NCBI GenBank assembly: GCA_027627225.1
Contig: CM051028.1
Location: forward strand, 13,912,201 to 13,976,200
Length of the DNA: 64,000 bases
DNA from: Congeria kusceri
Taxonomy: Eukaryota; Mollusca; Bivalvia; Myida; Dreissenidae
Direction of reading: 5' to 3'
This document shows positions 12,272 through 25,015 of the stretch, one piece after another. Both the position numbers and the translations under genes were made by a program. Every line of letters begins with the position of its first letter. Positions within the stretch are counted from its first letter, which is position 1. The notes under the pieces are model-generated. The model was given only the letters and a program-made list of their open reading frames with translations. It did no database searches and was not told where the DNA came from.

Positions 12272-13330
12272 TATTTTGAATTGATGCGCAATATTATTCG
12301 CACTAAAAAGTCATTGCACTCTTATTTTCTAAAAGTGGTAATCTATATCTAACAATTCATTTAAATGCTTTTCTCGGTGATGCCATTTTTGCTAACAGGT
12401 TATTTTCGATCCCCATAAACGCGAATCTGTTCGATTCTAAAATAGAAGCAATGAAGTGCTAATTGTTGAAAACAGTATATTGGTTAATTGCACAACGAAA
12501 ATAACTAGTGGACTAACCACTGTCTTATTTAAAAAACAACATTTGTTTAAGAATGTCTTTGACGGAACGGTTAAGTTCAGAAATTTACTGTAGTAAGCAC
12601 GTTCTGTATTGAAAAAAAGGAATTCTTTAACAAGCAAAACGAAACTTTTCAATGTTAATTTCTTCATGAAACGAGTAAACTTACGACACATACGCCCTCA
12701 CACGGACGAACGGACGCATGATTGCATATATGTACGTATATATTCAAACACTGTGCTTGGAATATAATGCACTCGAATACTGACAAGAAAAACATTGATG
12801 CAAAGCATCAAAGGGCGCCGTTATATATCTATGAAAAAGGAAAATGAGACTTAAGTCCGAGTTGCAAAATTAACGATTTAATATGACAAAGTAATATTTT
12901 AAACAGTTATTTGATCACGAATGAGCAAAAAATGGATTAGATTTAAAAAAAAAACACACTTGGCACTTTTATTTTAGAGGTCGACATATTAAAAATAATA
13001 TGAAGGTTTAAAATAAACAGATAAGCATCAAAATTTTTATGCGCACAGCATAAATAACACAAACCCTCCCTAAGCATGTTGCGACTACACCAATGACAGT
13101 TTTCAGATGTAGTTACATTAAATAGAAATCATAAATACACGGCCAATACATAAGTGTGTAAATACTTTGTGTCAAAATGTTCGTACTTTGTTTTAGTTTA
13201 AAACACGACACTAGTAAAACAAACAAAAATGTACCAATTAATATTATTGTAACAATTTAAGTTATTTAAATGTACTTAATCAGCCAAACTTTCATGGAAA
13301 GCAAACTCCTTTCAAAAACACTACACATTT
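12272..13330. other. No gene seen
   Basis: AT-rich sequence without recognisable coding, RNA or repeat features. Confidence 0.45.
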
Positions 13331-13449
13331 GTCACGTGATAGTGTCACGTGGTCTAGCACACGAACATCGATTCCTCACACTTTCATGGAACACAAACTC
13401 CTGTCAAGGACACTTCATCGTTGTCACGTGATATTGTCATCTGATGTTG

Positions 13450-13949
13450 TCACGTGGCCTTGCAGTCGAACAGCGTGGCGGAGCCCTCCGTCCTCGTCCT
13501 GTCCCTCTCCCTTGCCCACGACTCCAGCAGACCGCTGTCCTTGAGCTGTGTGACTTTGACTTTGGCCTCTGCGAGCTCCTCCTCCGTGGCAAACGCCCAG
13601 TAGGACTCCGTGTCCCTCCACGGGTCGTGTAGAGGACCCTCGTAGAAATCGTTGTCATGGAGCTAGTGCTTTCCTAAAATATTCAATGCCTCTAACATTT
13701 CGAAGCCCGTTTTCTTGAACGCGGTTTCGTAGAATTCCATGCCAGCATAGCGCTTAACGAAGCGTCGTGTTATATGTTTGTTGATCTGAGTGAACCATAA
13801 GTTGTTAGCCAGAATGTTTGGCAGTTGTGTAGAAATTAGCAGCAGACCGCCTTGTTTCGTTGCCCGTCTCGTTTCCCTTAACGCATTGACGATGACAGGG
13901 TAGTCGCCGGAAGTGGTGTCTGCATCCAGGTGATGTAGCACCAGCAGTG
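13450..13949 (-). pseudogene. SAM-dependent methyltransferase pseudogene, last exon (copy 1)
   Basis: Read on the minus strand it gives LHHLDADTTSGDYPVIVNAL, then GGLLLISTQLPNILANNLWF, RRFVKRYAGMEFYETAFKKT and ILGKH. A single in-frame TAG follows at 13663-13665. Beyond it the same frame stays open for about 70 codons (DNDFYEGPLHDPWRDTESYW, EEELAEAKVKVTQL) to TGA at 13450-13452. This is the C-terminal half of a class I methyltransferase (Methyltransf_11-like), and it matches the exon at 41041-41510. No upstream exon with the SAM-binding motif was found to the right, and no AG acceptor directly precedes the homologous start. The region after the stop holds a roughly 100 bp tandem duplication (13285-13450). 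One stop, a missing first exon and no clear acceptor make a pseudogene the best call; substrate unknown. Confidence 0.75.
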
Positions 13950-14163
13950 AATATTTTTGACGTGTGCTGTATATGAGCATACTTTGTGGTGAATGTTTGG
14001 TAAAAACATTATGACTTCCGGACCCTTTTCAGATGTTAAAAAAGGAGTCCGACCTGGAAATGGTTGTGACAAAATTGCAAAAATCAACTGCTTGTGGAAA
14101 GTGCACACGTTCAAAGACAACTTTGTGTTAGGTAAACGCTACGTTATGTCATTCTCGCTTCTA

Positions 14164-14455
14164 GTAAAGTAAGTAAAGTGTTTGTTTATTATGGTGTCAC
14201 CCATCGCGATTAAGGGCCAGCCAGTTTTGACTGATGAGACACCTTTACTGATGAACATCTTTACTGATGAACATCTTTACTCCCGACTCCTATCCTATAT
14301 GCTGGGCGCTTGGCAGGAGGGCAATCGGTACCCTTCGATTAAACTTGCTGCTGGGTAGGCAACCGGCCATATCTGAACAAGTCCTGTGTGAGACTCGAAC
14401 CTTCGACATTCCGATCCGTAGGCGAACTCACTAACCACTAGGCCACGGAGATGGT
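14164..14455 (-). mobile_element. tRNA-derived SINE, third family
   Basis: Minus-strand head GTGGCCTAGTGGTTAGTGAG (A-box region) and B box GGTTCGAGTCTC, then a body of about 200 bp ending GGTGACACCATAATAAACAA. A 19 bp stretch near 14240 (ACTGATGAACATCTTT) is directly duplicated. Only this copy was seen in the window. Confidence 0.7.
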
Positions 14456-14908
14456 CCTGCGGACTCGTTAAATAACTAACATATTTCGGTAAAAGTATGC
14501 TACAACTATTACTTAAGCCACTTTAATTTCCACGCAGAACGTAGTCACAAATAATATTCACTGAATCTATTGACTTTGTATTGTCGCCACGTCTGCACGT
14601 AAATTGTCATGGACCTGTTAAAGCAGTAGTAACAATCACACCAATTTATTCACAACGATATGGAAAAGCTGTAAAATTATTTCAAAAACAATTTTATTTT
14701 TGGCCTTACGCAATGGAAAATTTCGGGTGAAGTTGCTTTTTGTAAAGGTAGCATAACTTGGTTAGGCGTGAAATGGGTTAAATATATATTATATGTTTAT
14801 AACTAATGCTGTTAAGTCCCGCAAGAAAGTGAAAGCGATCGATATTTACCTCCGAAAGTCAAGGCCGTGTCAAGAAAAGCAACGATGCAAAGCATAATAG
14901 GTTTCTTT

Positions 14909-15063
14909 TGTTTGTTTGGATTTTCGCCGTTTTTTAACGGTATCACGGCGGTCAGTTAACCTACTCACACTTTTCCTGGGTAAGCTTAGCCGATCTAAGC
15001 GGTTTACCAGTAATAAGTGCACATACTTATGCCAGTAACTGACAACTGCCCTACTTATGCAAG
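14909..15063 (-). mobile_element. V-SINE-like element, 5'-truncated copy
   Basis: Reverse copy of the body and tail of the SINE at 4225-4512 (shares GGTAAACC...CAGCTTACCCAGG-type words and GTTAACTGACCGCCGTGATA); the tRNA head is missing. It directly abuts the long element at 15072. Confidence 0.7.
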
Positions 15064-15071
15064 CAGTTAAT

Positions 15072-16529
15072 GAACAAGAAGGCCATGATGGCCCAAAGCG
15101 CTCACCTGAGAACTGGTTCAGATAAAGACCATACTGTTGTTACAGGTTTGAAAATTAAGGTATCTGAACAATACGCAGAGGGGGATAGGATCAATTTTGA
15201 TTTAAAACATCGGTTAGTGCAATGGGCTAAGTAAAGTACGAGTTTGGTAGTGGATGTGCGTTTTTTTGCTAATGGTTCTCAAATCATTTCTCTTGATATT
15301 CTTACCTGACCCTTTTTCATTAAGTCATTGACAATTCTGGAAAATGCAGAAACAGTAGATTTTGATGTCTTTTTCGCAAACAGTTTTGGAGAACTAGTTG
15401 CTATGCGATAATTGCGATGGCAATGCTATAAGGTAAAGTTTTGCTTTTTCTTTGATAATTTTCTGTCCAATGATGATAAATGATGTTAATGCAGGCTCTG
15501 AAGACATCAATGTTGCATGTGCAAATAACTGCACGCAAGTCTTGCAACTGTTGGAAATAAAATTGTATCAATCAATTTTTATGGTCATGCGCAAACTGTA
15601 TAAGTTTGGTCAACATTGAATCAAAAATCGTGTGTACAAGCCAGTCATTGATAACTTGTTGATGTTTTATCCCAAATACAAGGGGCAATAACTGTGGTTT
15701 TTCTTTTATTCGACTTCACCTGTAGTCTTACGTTCATAGACAAACTGTACACGATTGGTGACGACTGGATGAAAAATGAAGTCTATGTCTATTTTTGCAT
15801 ATTTTTTCACAAACAATGGGCAATAACTCTTGCGTTTCTGGTCTGATCTTGCTTATATTCGACTTCAACTTCAATCTTATGGTCTTAGACAAACTGTGCA
15901 AGATTGGTGAAGATTGGATGAAAAATGAAGTCTCTATCCTGAATAATGTCCTTTTTTGCATATTTTTTTCACAAACAAAGGGCCATTACTCTGGTGTTTC
16001 TGGCGGATCTTGCTTATATTCGACTTAAACTGTAATATCATGGTAATAGACAAACTGTGCAAGATTGGTGAAGATTGGATGAAAAATGAAGTGTCTATCC
16101 CCTGAATAATGTCAATTTTTGTATTTTTTTTTTAAATAAAAAAGAGCAGTAACTTGAAACACGATCTGGCTCATTATTGGCGTATGCTGAGATCTGATGG
16201 TCATACACAAACTGTGAAAGTTTGGTTAAGGTTGGATGGAAAATAAAGTCTATACGTTGGAAAATATATACGTTTTTGCACTTTTTTTGGCATGAAAAAG
16301 GGGCAATAACTCTGGTGTTACTGGTGTGATCTGACCCAATAACAATCCCATCCGAGATTTTATGGTCACACACAAACTGTGCAAGTAAGGTAAAGATTGA
16401 TTAAAAAAGGTAGTCTTTCTCGCGATAACGGTCCAAATTGTTGACGGCATACGGGCGATGGATGACAGACGACGCCGGAGAGGTCCCCTATACCAATAGC
16501 TCACCGGGCACTTCGTGCTCAGGTGAGCT
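15072..16529 (-). mobile_element. Long non-coding element with internal tandem units (family D)
   Basis: Left end AACAAGAAGGCCATGATGGC, right end GGGCACTTCGTGCTCAGGTG. The body is several diverged direct units of about 120 bp, each containing a word like CAAACTGTGCAAGATTGGTG and AATAACTCT/ATTACTCTGG. No long ORF. The ends and GTGCTC words match the element at 27772-28401, read in the opposite direction. Confidence 0.6.
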
Positions 16530-16668
16530 AAAAACACATTTCCCCTCTCCGCATAAGGTTGTAGTAAACATGTACATGAATTATTATAATCGTATAGTCC
16601 TGAAATCATACAGTTCCTTAGTGGATACTTAAGTGGATTTTAAGAATAACTCATAACATTAAAAAAAG

Positions 16669-16736
16669 GTCACTGACAGACGGAATTGAACTCGGTTCGA
16701 TGGCGTGAAGCGCAAGCACTTATACCACACGACCAG
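16669..16736 (-). other. tRNA-like sequence (pseudogene or SINE head)
   Basis: On the minus strand: ACTGGTCGTGTGGTATAAGT, later GAGTTCAATTCC, which resembles the A and B boxes of a tRNA. The arms do not pair well enough for a functional tRNA. Confidence 0.5.
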
Positions 16737-16979
16737 TAAATAGTGCTCTCGCTTTCCCGTATTTAAATCTATATCAACATACATTCCTATAACAAACTCG
16801 TCCAAAACAACGCAAACAACCGAACACACGGTTTGTCAGGAAGATTAATGAGGTTAGGTTAATAATTTCGCACTATACATCTCATTTTTACCCGAGACCT
16901 AACGTTTCGCATAACATTATGTAAGACTTGAAGTGTACGGTGTCCTGTTAATGCCATCGTAGTTTCGCGACTTTTACCT

Positions 16980-17245
16980 GGGCCCGTATTCACCAACCCA
17001 TTCTTACACTTAAGAATAAAGAACAGACGTAGACTCTCGAAAAAAATCTCTGTGTGTTTGCAAATATGCTTATATCAATATTACTTATGTCGTAGCCAAT
17101 CGTTCTGAATCAAAAATGCTATTATTAGAGCTAGTGAATACCAAGGAAGATTCAAATTAACGGCCTTTTTAGAACAAACCAGTTCTAAGGGTTATTCTTT
17201 ATTCTTAGGTCTTAAGTCTAAGAATGGGCTACTGAATACGGGTCC
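16980..17245. mobile_element. Inverted-repeat element family B, copy 2
   Basis: Starts GGGCCCGTATTCACCAACCC and ends GGGCTACTGAATACGGGTCC with inner CTTAAGTCTAAGAAT words. About 265 bp, no ORF. Confidence 0.8.
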
Positions 17246-17261
17246 TGTTCTCAATAAAGGG

Positions 17262-17338
17262 CGCCGTCGCACCGACACGATACGCCGTCGCGCCCACACG
17301 ATACGCCGTCGCGCACACACGATACGCCGTCGCGCAAA
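17262..17338. repeat. Short GC-rich tandem repeat
   Basis: Four copies of a roughly 20 bp unit, CACACGATACGCCGTCGCGC. It stands out in AT-rich surroundings through its CpG content. Confidence 0.85.
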
Positions 17339-17483
17339 TAGTTATAATAGTCTTAAAACTACAAATGCATTAATAATTTTTCATCCCGTCGATTAAAAAA
17401 AGATAATATTTCGCTCCATCACCGCTGTGTAGGTATATAATCAAAACGCTGACAGCGTTGAAAGACTGCTGGCGAGAAAGAGA

Positions 17484-17985
17484 TTAAAGGGACTACCTTT
17501 TAGCAATTTTAATGTTATTATGTTCAAGTAATGAGCAATACAAAGGTATAAACAATAAATAACGTATGAATAATTATCTACATTATGAGAATTTTGATAA
17601 AACCAATAAAAGAAAAATACCTGAAAAAAGTAAACCCAGTGTGTGTATCCAACTCACGACTACGGAGACGTTAGAACAAAAACAAATGACAGTATATAGA
17701 CAGCGTCGAAACCAACTGCGCTATTCTGACTCGTGAAAATCAATGAACATTATATGGTTATATTAGATACCCATCAATCTGACCTCAAAATGTAAACAAC
17801 AAAATGTCCAAACAAACACAGCCTAAAGTATAAAATGATTTTTTTCTCAGAATGGATAAACTATTGTTCCATTAAATGTACATTATTGTAACCTTTATTA
17901 TATGCCAATATTAATGTTCAATTTTCAGATTTTTTTTCTGCAGTCGGGCCCTTTGGGGCCCTTTTCGTTGACACGGTCCCTTTAA
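17484..17985. mobile_element. TIR element with tRNA-like core (family C), copy 1
   Basis: Ends TTAAAGGGACT and GGTCCCTTTAA are inverted repeats. Near the middle, on the minus strand, are AATAGCGCAGTTGGTTTCGA and GTGAGTTGGATAC, resembling A and B boxes. It is the most diverged of three copies (others at 26908 and 37272). Confidence 0.6.
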
Positions 17986-19380
17986 ACGCAAGGGAATTAT
18001 GAGTGCATTTTTATCGTAAGACCTGAAACTTTTATTTGAATGAGGTCAAATTTCTGTAGTGTCATTTATACAAAAAACTCGAACTCATTATTAGAAACCC
18101 CACATTCAATATATTGGTATAAGCTGGCATTTGACATCATTAAAATGGAGATTCAGGCACATGTAAAGACCTTTGTACTGCGAGTTTACGTTACCATAAT
18201 ATAGGAATCGCGCGTCTAATTCAGTAATATTTTTTTTTTACGACCATCTAATAATATTTTTGTAAATCGTCTGTAGCGAACATTTGTTTGCAAATTATTA
18301 TATATGCAATAGAAGTAATATGTATACAAATAAACAAGTCAATCTGCAACGGATCAAAATAGCCACTGAAGCGTATTAGTTTGGTATATCGATTTTAAAT
18401 TTAGTACTTTAAGAGCACAAGGGCAATGCTCACTAAGTCATTACGTGAAGATTACAAACATGTATCAAATAAGACAACATTTACTTGATCAATATAATTT
18501 CCTAGCTTGCTACATTTTTGACACACAGTGTCACCATCTGCTCCATCATAAAAAAATAGCCAATGGAGCGCATGAATACATCGATCTACTGACTCGTTGC
18601 CTGCAAAGAAAAACAGTAGTTCATGTGATACAGTTTTCAGAATACCACTCTAAAAGCCTGTTTCATCTAAAATGAAATATAGAGCTAAAGAATATGGCTT
18701 ATTTCTCGTCGCATATAATCATATATTAAACAAGAAATATCTTTAAAACATATATTCGGCGTATGTTGTAAATGTTTGTAAAGAGTGTAAATTGAATATC
18801 TTACATGAATATTTAAAACTGATGCATCTGGTAATTTGGTTTATAAACGAACAGTCCAATTTTTTCGTAGATCGTCATTCTACACGCATTAAATATTATT
18901 TTTCGAAACAAAAATAAATATATAAATTCTCATTATCAAATAGCGAACTCATATTTTCATGTGGCTAACTCCTGAAACAGTATGCAATGTTTATATATAT
19001 GCAATGTTCACCTATAAACTTTATATTTACAGTTTAAATAAACACTTGAGGGGTGGAAAATATCCAGATGTACTATCGTAAAGAAAACGGTTCAATGAAC
19101 GCATTAGGTATAAATACACATTTAGGAACGCTTATACAGTACAATAATGCCTAAGATGGCACGTACAATATAATTCATATTGTGACAGGTAAACATAAGT
19201 GTATTACAACCATTTTTTCGGAGTTAAAACTGCATGTTTTAAAACGTCGTTCACAGCACTGATTTAAAGAACATTGTGATAATGTGCTTTAAGTAGAATG
19301 GAACATTTCTTAGGACATGTTTTTGATGTTAGCGTAACTTAGTTAAGCATGAAATGGGATGAATAATAGTTTTGACTAGT
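17986..19380. other. No gene seen
   Basis: AT-rich; only short open frames without recognisable features. Confidence 0.45.
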
Positions 19381-20839
19381 TTTAGCACCACTGGCTATAG
19401 GCCAGTGAGCATATGCCATAGCGACTCGTCCGTCGTGCGTCTGTGCGTGCGTGAACATTTTCTTGAAACTACATCTCCTCTGAAACTGTTAGGCCGTTTT
19501 TAATGAAACTTCACAGAAGTGTTCCTTGGGTGGTCCTCTGCTAAAGTTCCTCAAATGGTTCCAGTTCGCTGCGCAATGTGGCCACCAGAGGTATATATAG
19601 AAAAATATTTAAACGACACCCCCCCTAAACCCCTTGGTAGGATTTCAAAAAATTACACAGAAATGATCCTTGGGTAGTTCGTTACCAAAACTGCTTAAAT
19701 GGTTTCGCTCCGTTGAAAAACTTGGCCGCCCGGAGCCCGGCCATTTTTCCGTACATGCCATTATTGAAAACTGTGACAGTCATCTTGTCAGAATCCATTT
19801 GGATTTCGAAATAATTTTAGACAAATATTGCTTGTGTGGTTCTCGACCAACGTTGCTGACATAGTTCCGCTCCATTGAGAAACATGGCGCCAGGGGGCGG
19901 GGCCATTTTCAAATATTTGGCTATATTCAAAACTTTGAAAATCGTCTTGACAGAAACCACTGGTTGGATTTCGAAATAATGTCACAGAAATGTTCCTTTG
20001 GTTGTTCTCCATTAAAATTGCTCAAATGGTTTCGCGCCGTTGAAAAACCTGGCCACCTGGGGGCGTGGTCAATTTTCCTTATATGGCAATATTGTAAACT
20101 TTGACAATTTTCTTGTCAGAAACCCAAAGTTGGATTTCAAAATAATTTCACAGAAATGTTCATTGGTAGGTCATCTACCAAAGTTGCTCAAATGGTTTCG
20201 CTCCATTGAAAAACATGGCGCCAGGGGTGGGGGGAGGCGAGGCCATTTTTATTTTATATGGCTAAATTGAAAACTTTGAAAATCTTCTTGTCTGAAACCT
20301 CTGGTTGGATCTTGAAATAATTTCACAGAAATGTTCCTTGGATGGGAATCTACCAACGTTGCTAACATGGTTCCGCTGTGTTGAAAAACATGGCCACCAG
20401 GGTGTGTGGTCATTTTACCTTATACGGCTATATTTAAAATTGTGACATTTTTTTGTCAGAAACCACTCCTTGGATTTCGAGATATATATTTTACAGAAAT
20501 GTTCCTTGGGTGGTTCTCTACCAAAGTTGCTCGAATAGTTCAGTTCCGCAAAAAATGGCCCCCCAGGGGGGCGGGGCCATTTTTCCTAAATATGGTTATT
20601 TGAAACTTTGAACATCTTCATGCCAGAAACCCCTGGTTGGATTCAAAATAATTCCATAGAACTGTTCCTTAGGTGGTTTTCTACTAAAATACTTTTAATT
20701 ATTTTGAGTTGTTAAGAAAACATGGTCGCCAGAGGGCAAGGCCTTTTGTCCTTACATACTATATCAGAGTCATTTTGCTTCCGACAGTACTTACTTATTA
20801 AGGCAGTGGAGCGATAAAGGCACTCGTGTGCCTCTTGTT
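19381..20839 (+). mobile_element. Long non-coding element with ~150 bp internal repeats
   Basis: At least seven diverged tandem units, each with words such as ACAGAAATGTTCCTTGG, AAAGTTGCTCAAATGGTTTC, AAAAACATGGCGCCAGGGGG and GAAACCACTGGTTGGAT. Flanks are GCCAGTGAGCATATGCCATA on the left and GGCACTCGTGTGCCTCTTGT on the right. Two diverged units of the same kind occur inside the element at 27772-28401. Short frames across it follow the repeats and are not genes. Confidence 0.7.
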
Positions 20840-22050
20840 AGCAATATGTTGGGCAAGGAGGTGATAGAGATAAAATCAATATTACATAAATACATTTAAA
20901 CTATGTGCCCACATGAGCGACATAAATTTCAAAAGTCAAAAATCTGTCAAGAGAAGCAACAATCTAAATAATAATAGGGTCGTTAAAATGAATGTACAAA
21001 CAGAATAAAAAAAACATTTACCATGTTCCCTACAAAAGTTAGTATTTTTATTTGTTTCTCTGCCGGCGTTAGAGATGACCGTAAATATGACAACGAGTAT
21101 CGCTGTAAAAGAGTAAAACACTGCATTGCATTAATAACTTCATTTCGCTTGATGAAATTAGCTGAATTAAAAAGTATTGTTATTTACTTTTTTTTCAGAA
21201 TTAAATTTGCCCCTTTACAACCGCGTATGTAGAGAGAAGGGAAATGTAAAGATATTTGCGGACCAGATGCATTATGGAACAAAACATAGCAGAACATAGC
21301 TAATTTCTCAAGATATTCATCATAATGACGCATAGATTTTATACTTTATTTAATCGCTTTCATAGTGTTCATGCTATAATACAATGTCATTTACATGAAT
21401 GAAATCACCATGCTGTAGCGTAAACATAGTCCTTTTAAATACGAGGGGAGATCAATAAATTCGTGGCCACATCATAGAAAATCAATGTTTTAAAATGTAA
21501 AGAAAAAACAAATGCAGAAAAGTAGAAAGCCTTGTATTAGTATCATGATGTGCACATGTCATAGCAAAATAACTATAAGTAACCAAATAAACATCATTTA
21601 AATAAAGCTATGTTCATAAGATCACCGCAGGTTGATGAAGTTACTGGCGTCAACGTTATATTTGTTTTCAAACTAAGCGCCATTTACTTATATTCTAGTT
21701 AACTTATATAATAAATATTCTTGCCTATGGACCTGTTGAGGACAAATGTTCCAACAGTAAGATCTATCAAACAATCTTAACTGTAAGAACGTATTTGTTT
21801 TCAGTTCTGTCTTCTATTTTGAGAAATAATTTGTCATTTGGTGCAAGCCTGGGCGAGCATTTCATGTTATTATTAAAACTCAGTCCCATTTTGAAATCTG
21901 GTATACCCGTTGCAAAATAGTTATATAACCATCCGTTATGTTTCATTACATTGTCTATATTGAGCTTATTGTGTTGTTATTCCTAGCGTCACACTAAATT
22001 TCATAACATTCCACTGCACAAAGTAACAATCTGAAGTCAATTGACGTTTC
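20840..22050. other. No gene seen
   Basis: AT-rich sequence, short frames only. Confidence 0.45.
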
Positions 22051-22129
22051 GTTGCAAACTACCATGTCCTCATTGACGATCAATAGTTATTCAACCAAAA
22101 TATATTTTGTATTCCACTTCCTGAATCGG

Positions 22130-22778
22130 AAACATAATGACATGTCCTTGCAGTCTGATCAGTTTGGTAAGGTTCCGCGCCATATCAAACCCGGAAACAT
22201 AATGACATGTCCTTGCAGTCTGATCAGTTTGGCAGGGTCCCGGGCCATATCAAACCCAGAAACATAATGACATGTCCTTGCAGTCTGATCAGTTTGGCAA
22301 GGTTCCGCGCCATATCAAACCCGGAAACATAATGACATGTCCTTGCAGTCTGATCAGTTTGGCAAGGTTCCGGGCCATATCAAACCCAGAAACATAATGA
22401 CATGGCTTTGCAGTCTGATCAGTTTGGCAAGGTTCCGCGCCATATCAAACCCGGAAACATAATGACATGTCCTTGCAGTCTGATCAGTTTGGTGAGGTTC
22501 CGGGCCATATCAAACCCAGAAACATAATGACATGTCCTTGCAGTCTGATCAGTTTGGCAAGGTTCCGGGCCATATCAAACCCAGAAACATAATGACATGT
22601 CCTTGCAGTCTGATCAGTTTGGCAAGGTTCCGGGCCATATCAAACCCAGAAACATAATGACATGTCCTTGCAGTCTGATCAGTTTGGCAAGGTTCCGGGC
22701 CATATCAAACCCAGAAACATAATGACATGTCCTTGCAGTCTGATCAGTTTGGCAAGGTTCCGGGCCATATCAAACCAC
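22130..22778. repeat. 65 bp minisatellite, 10 copies, partly alternating
   Basis: Unit starts AAACATAATGACATGTCCTT and ends CATATCAAACCC. The first six units alternate between a CCGCGCC...CCCGG type and a CCGGGCC...CCCAG type; the last four are all the second type. Confidence 0.95.
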
Positions 22779-22789
22779 ATTCAAGGAGT

Positions 22790-24185
22790 ACGATCAAGGA
22801 TCAATTTTTTATATAATTAGAGCTGCGGTGATTGTGTTTATATTGGTTGCTATAGTGATTCATAACATATGTGTGACACGGACTGTTGAAAAAACAACAA
22901 CATTGTATATGCTGATTAGGCTGATGTTTTTTTTTTCAATATAAGAAAATTTGTCAGGGATCGAATTATTTTCAACAACAATATAGCATGTGTCCACGAA
23001 TGTATTGATCATCCATCGTACATATAATTCAGGGGTGGAAAATTACTACCTGCGCATGTACGTTTCATGGTTCAATTATCCAACTAGTCTAGCGGTATCC
23101 ACAATGAAAGTAAACACATCGCAGAAGTTGTTCGCACGTCTGAACAAGAACACATTTTATTTTTGACACATTTAAGATTAAGCTGCGTCAGTCTTAGTTT
23201 ATGTTGCAATGTTAACTAAAATGATCTAGTCATATGAAACATTTTGTTAAAAGAACTGCAGACAAAATAAAACAACAATTTGGGGTGTATAACAATGAGA
23301 ACAGTTTTACGGCGCTTGTGACCCATAATTGTAAAATATACCCAGTAAGGGGAATGCTGTATTCTTAATTCGTTTTATTCTGCTTTTATTAACAATTTCA
23401 CCATTTCGCGTAATTTTGCAAAGTTTATTTTGTTATTTATGTAGGATAGAGCATATTTGTGTACAATATTTAGATTAATGTCATTATATAATTTATATAA
23501 TGTAGACCACGTACTCGTTATAACGTCAACTTCCCTTTATCTCCTAATGAGGACTTCAGTATGCTACAAAAACGTATAACAACGAGTAGCAAGACAATTC
23601 ACTAATCGAGTGTTTTGATCATGCACTGGCATGTGAGGATATATTTTTTAAACGTTGTGATAGCCTGTTTATCAATTGTGCATGGCGTTGTTATGAATAA
23701 CCTTTATTTTAATACATGTTATAACATTTATGGTATCTTTTTCTTCTAACATAATATCTTTGAAACTAAATATCCTTCCAATCTGAAAATGTCATCGCCA
23801 GTAAATTCCAGTTAATGCCAAGATTTGATATAGGCAGAAAGTATAAATTGTATTAAACACAAGTGTTGTTATTAATAAATTCATAAAGGAAGGACACACA
23901 TTTAGTTGACAAATAAATGCCAAACGATTTGCATAGAACCATTATTTGAGACAGAATGTTTTCAATTATCTATTCCGAGTCGTTGTGTACACCGGTCCGA
24001 CTTACGAGTGACGTCATCCTCTGTGTATAGAATGATTCATAGTTGCAGTTTGGTGATTTATCCCCCTTTACCACTAATTTCAGTAATTTTCATACGTCAG
24101 CAAATTGTATATTCATATTATTATTTTAATTACATAGACACATTTTTATTATTATTCCATGGAAAACTGACAGCTATCGAATGGG
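22790..24185. other. No gene seen
   Basis: AT-rich sequence, no supported feature. Confidence 0.45.
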
Positions 24186-24189
24186 CAAT

Positions 24190-24605
24190 TGAAATGTCAC
24201 AGCTTACGGATGGAAACAGGATAGATTTTCCGTAGGACATGTTACAGCTGTCATATGGAAACGGGATATATTTCCCGTATGGCATGTTACAGCTTTCGCT
24301 TGGAAACGGTATAGATTTCCCGTATGGCATGTTACAGCTTTCGCTTGGAATCGGGATAGATTTCCCGTATGGCATGTTGCAGCTTTCATATGGAAACAGC
24401 TTTCATATGGAAACGGGATAGATTTCCCGTATGGCATGTTACAGCTTTCGCTAAGAAACGGTATAGATTTCCCGTATGGCATGTTACAGCTTTCGCTTGG
24501 AAACGGTATATATTTCCCGCAGTGCATGTTACAGCTAACCCATGGAAACGAGATTGCAATCTCGCGGAAACGTCACAGCTTTCGCGTAAGAACGGGTTAG
24601 CTTTC
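24190..24605. repeat. 45 bp minisatellite (ACAGCTTTCGCTTGGAAACG family)
   Basis: About eight copies of a 45 bp unit containing GCATGTTACAGCTTTCGCTT and GATTTCCCGTATG. Reading frames on both strands are open because 45 is a multiple of three; this is a repeat artefact. The reverse complement shares words with the array at 39250-39595. Confidence 0.9.
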
Positions 24606-25015
24606 GCCTGCGAACGTTAGTTATGGTTATTCCGTTCCCACGTGATACAACTGTTTTGCATCATAACGTCGGGTGAAAATGTGTTGTATTAATTCTGTAA
24701 AGGCATCGTAAACTTTTAATATAAAATTCCTGTTTCTACATGCATGTAAAAAAGTTAATATTTTGCATTAATATCTTGTAAAATAGATTATTTCGCAGAG
24801 TCGAACAATATGGAAAATGTCATGTTACTGCCCAGTAGTTTTAATACATAGATCACGTGAGTCTGATTATAATATAGGCCTTACCGGCGCAGCTTAGAAT
24901 CCAGTGAAGATTATCTTTATATTCAACTACGCGCTCATTGGATGTACATACATCTTCAAAAGTCAAGGACTTCTGAGGAAAAACATAATAGGGCCCTAAA
25001 AAGAATAATGTTTAC

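Noticed and set aside
22130..22778. CRISPR-like regular repeats
   Set aside because: The units are contiguous with no unique spacers and the genome is eukaryotic; it is a minisatellite. The same applies to the 47 bp array at 46.1-47.3 kb.
24130..24620. Repetitive proteins on both strands across the 45 bp array
   Set aside because: The unit length is a multiple of three, so any frame without a stop stays open; no independent coding evidence.
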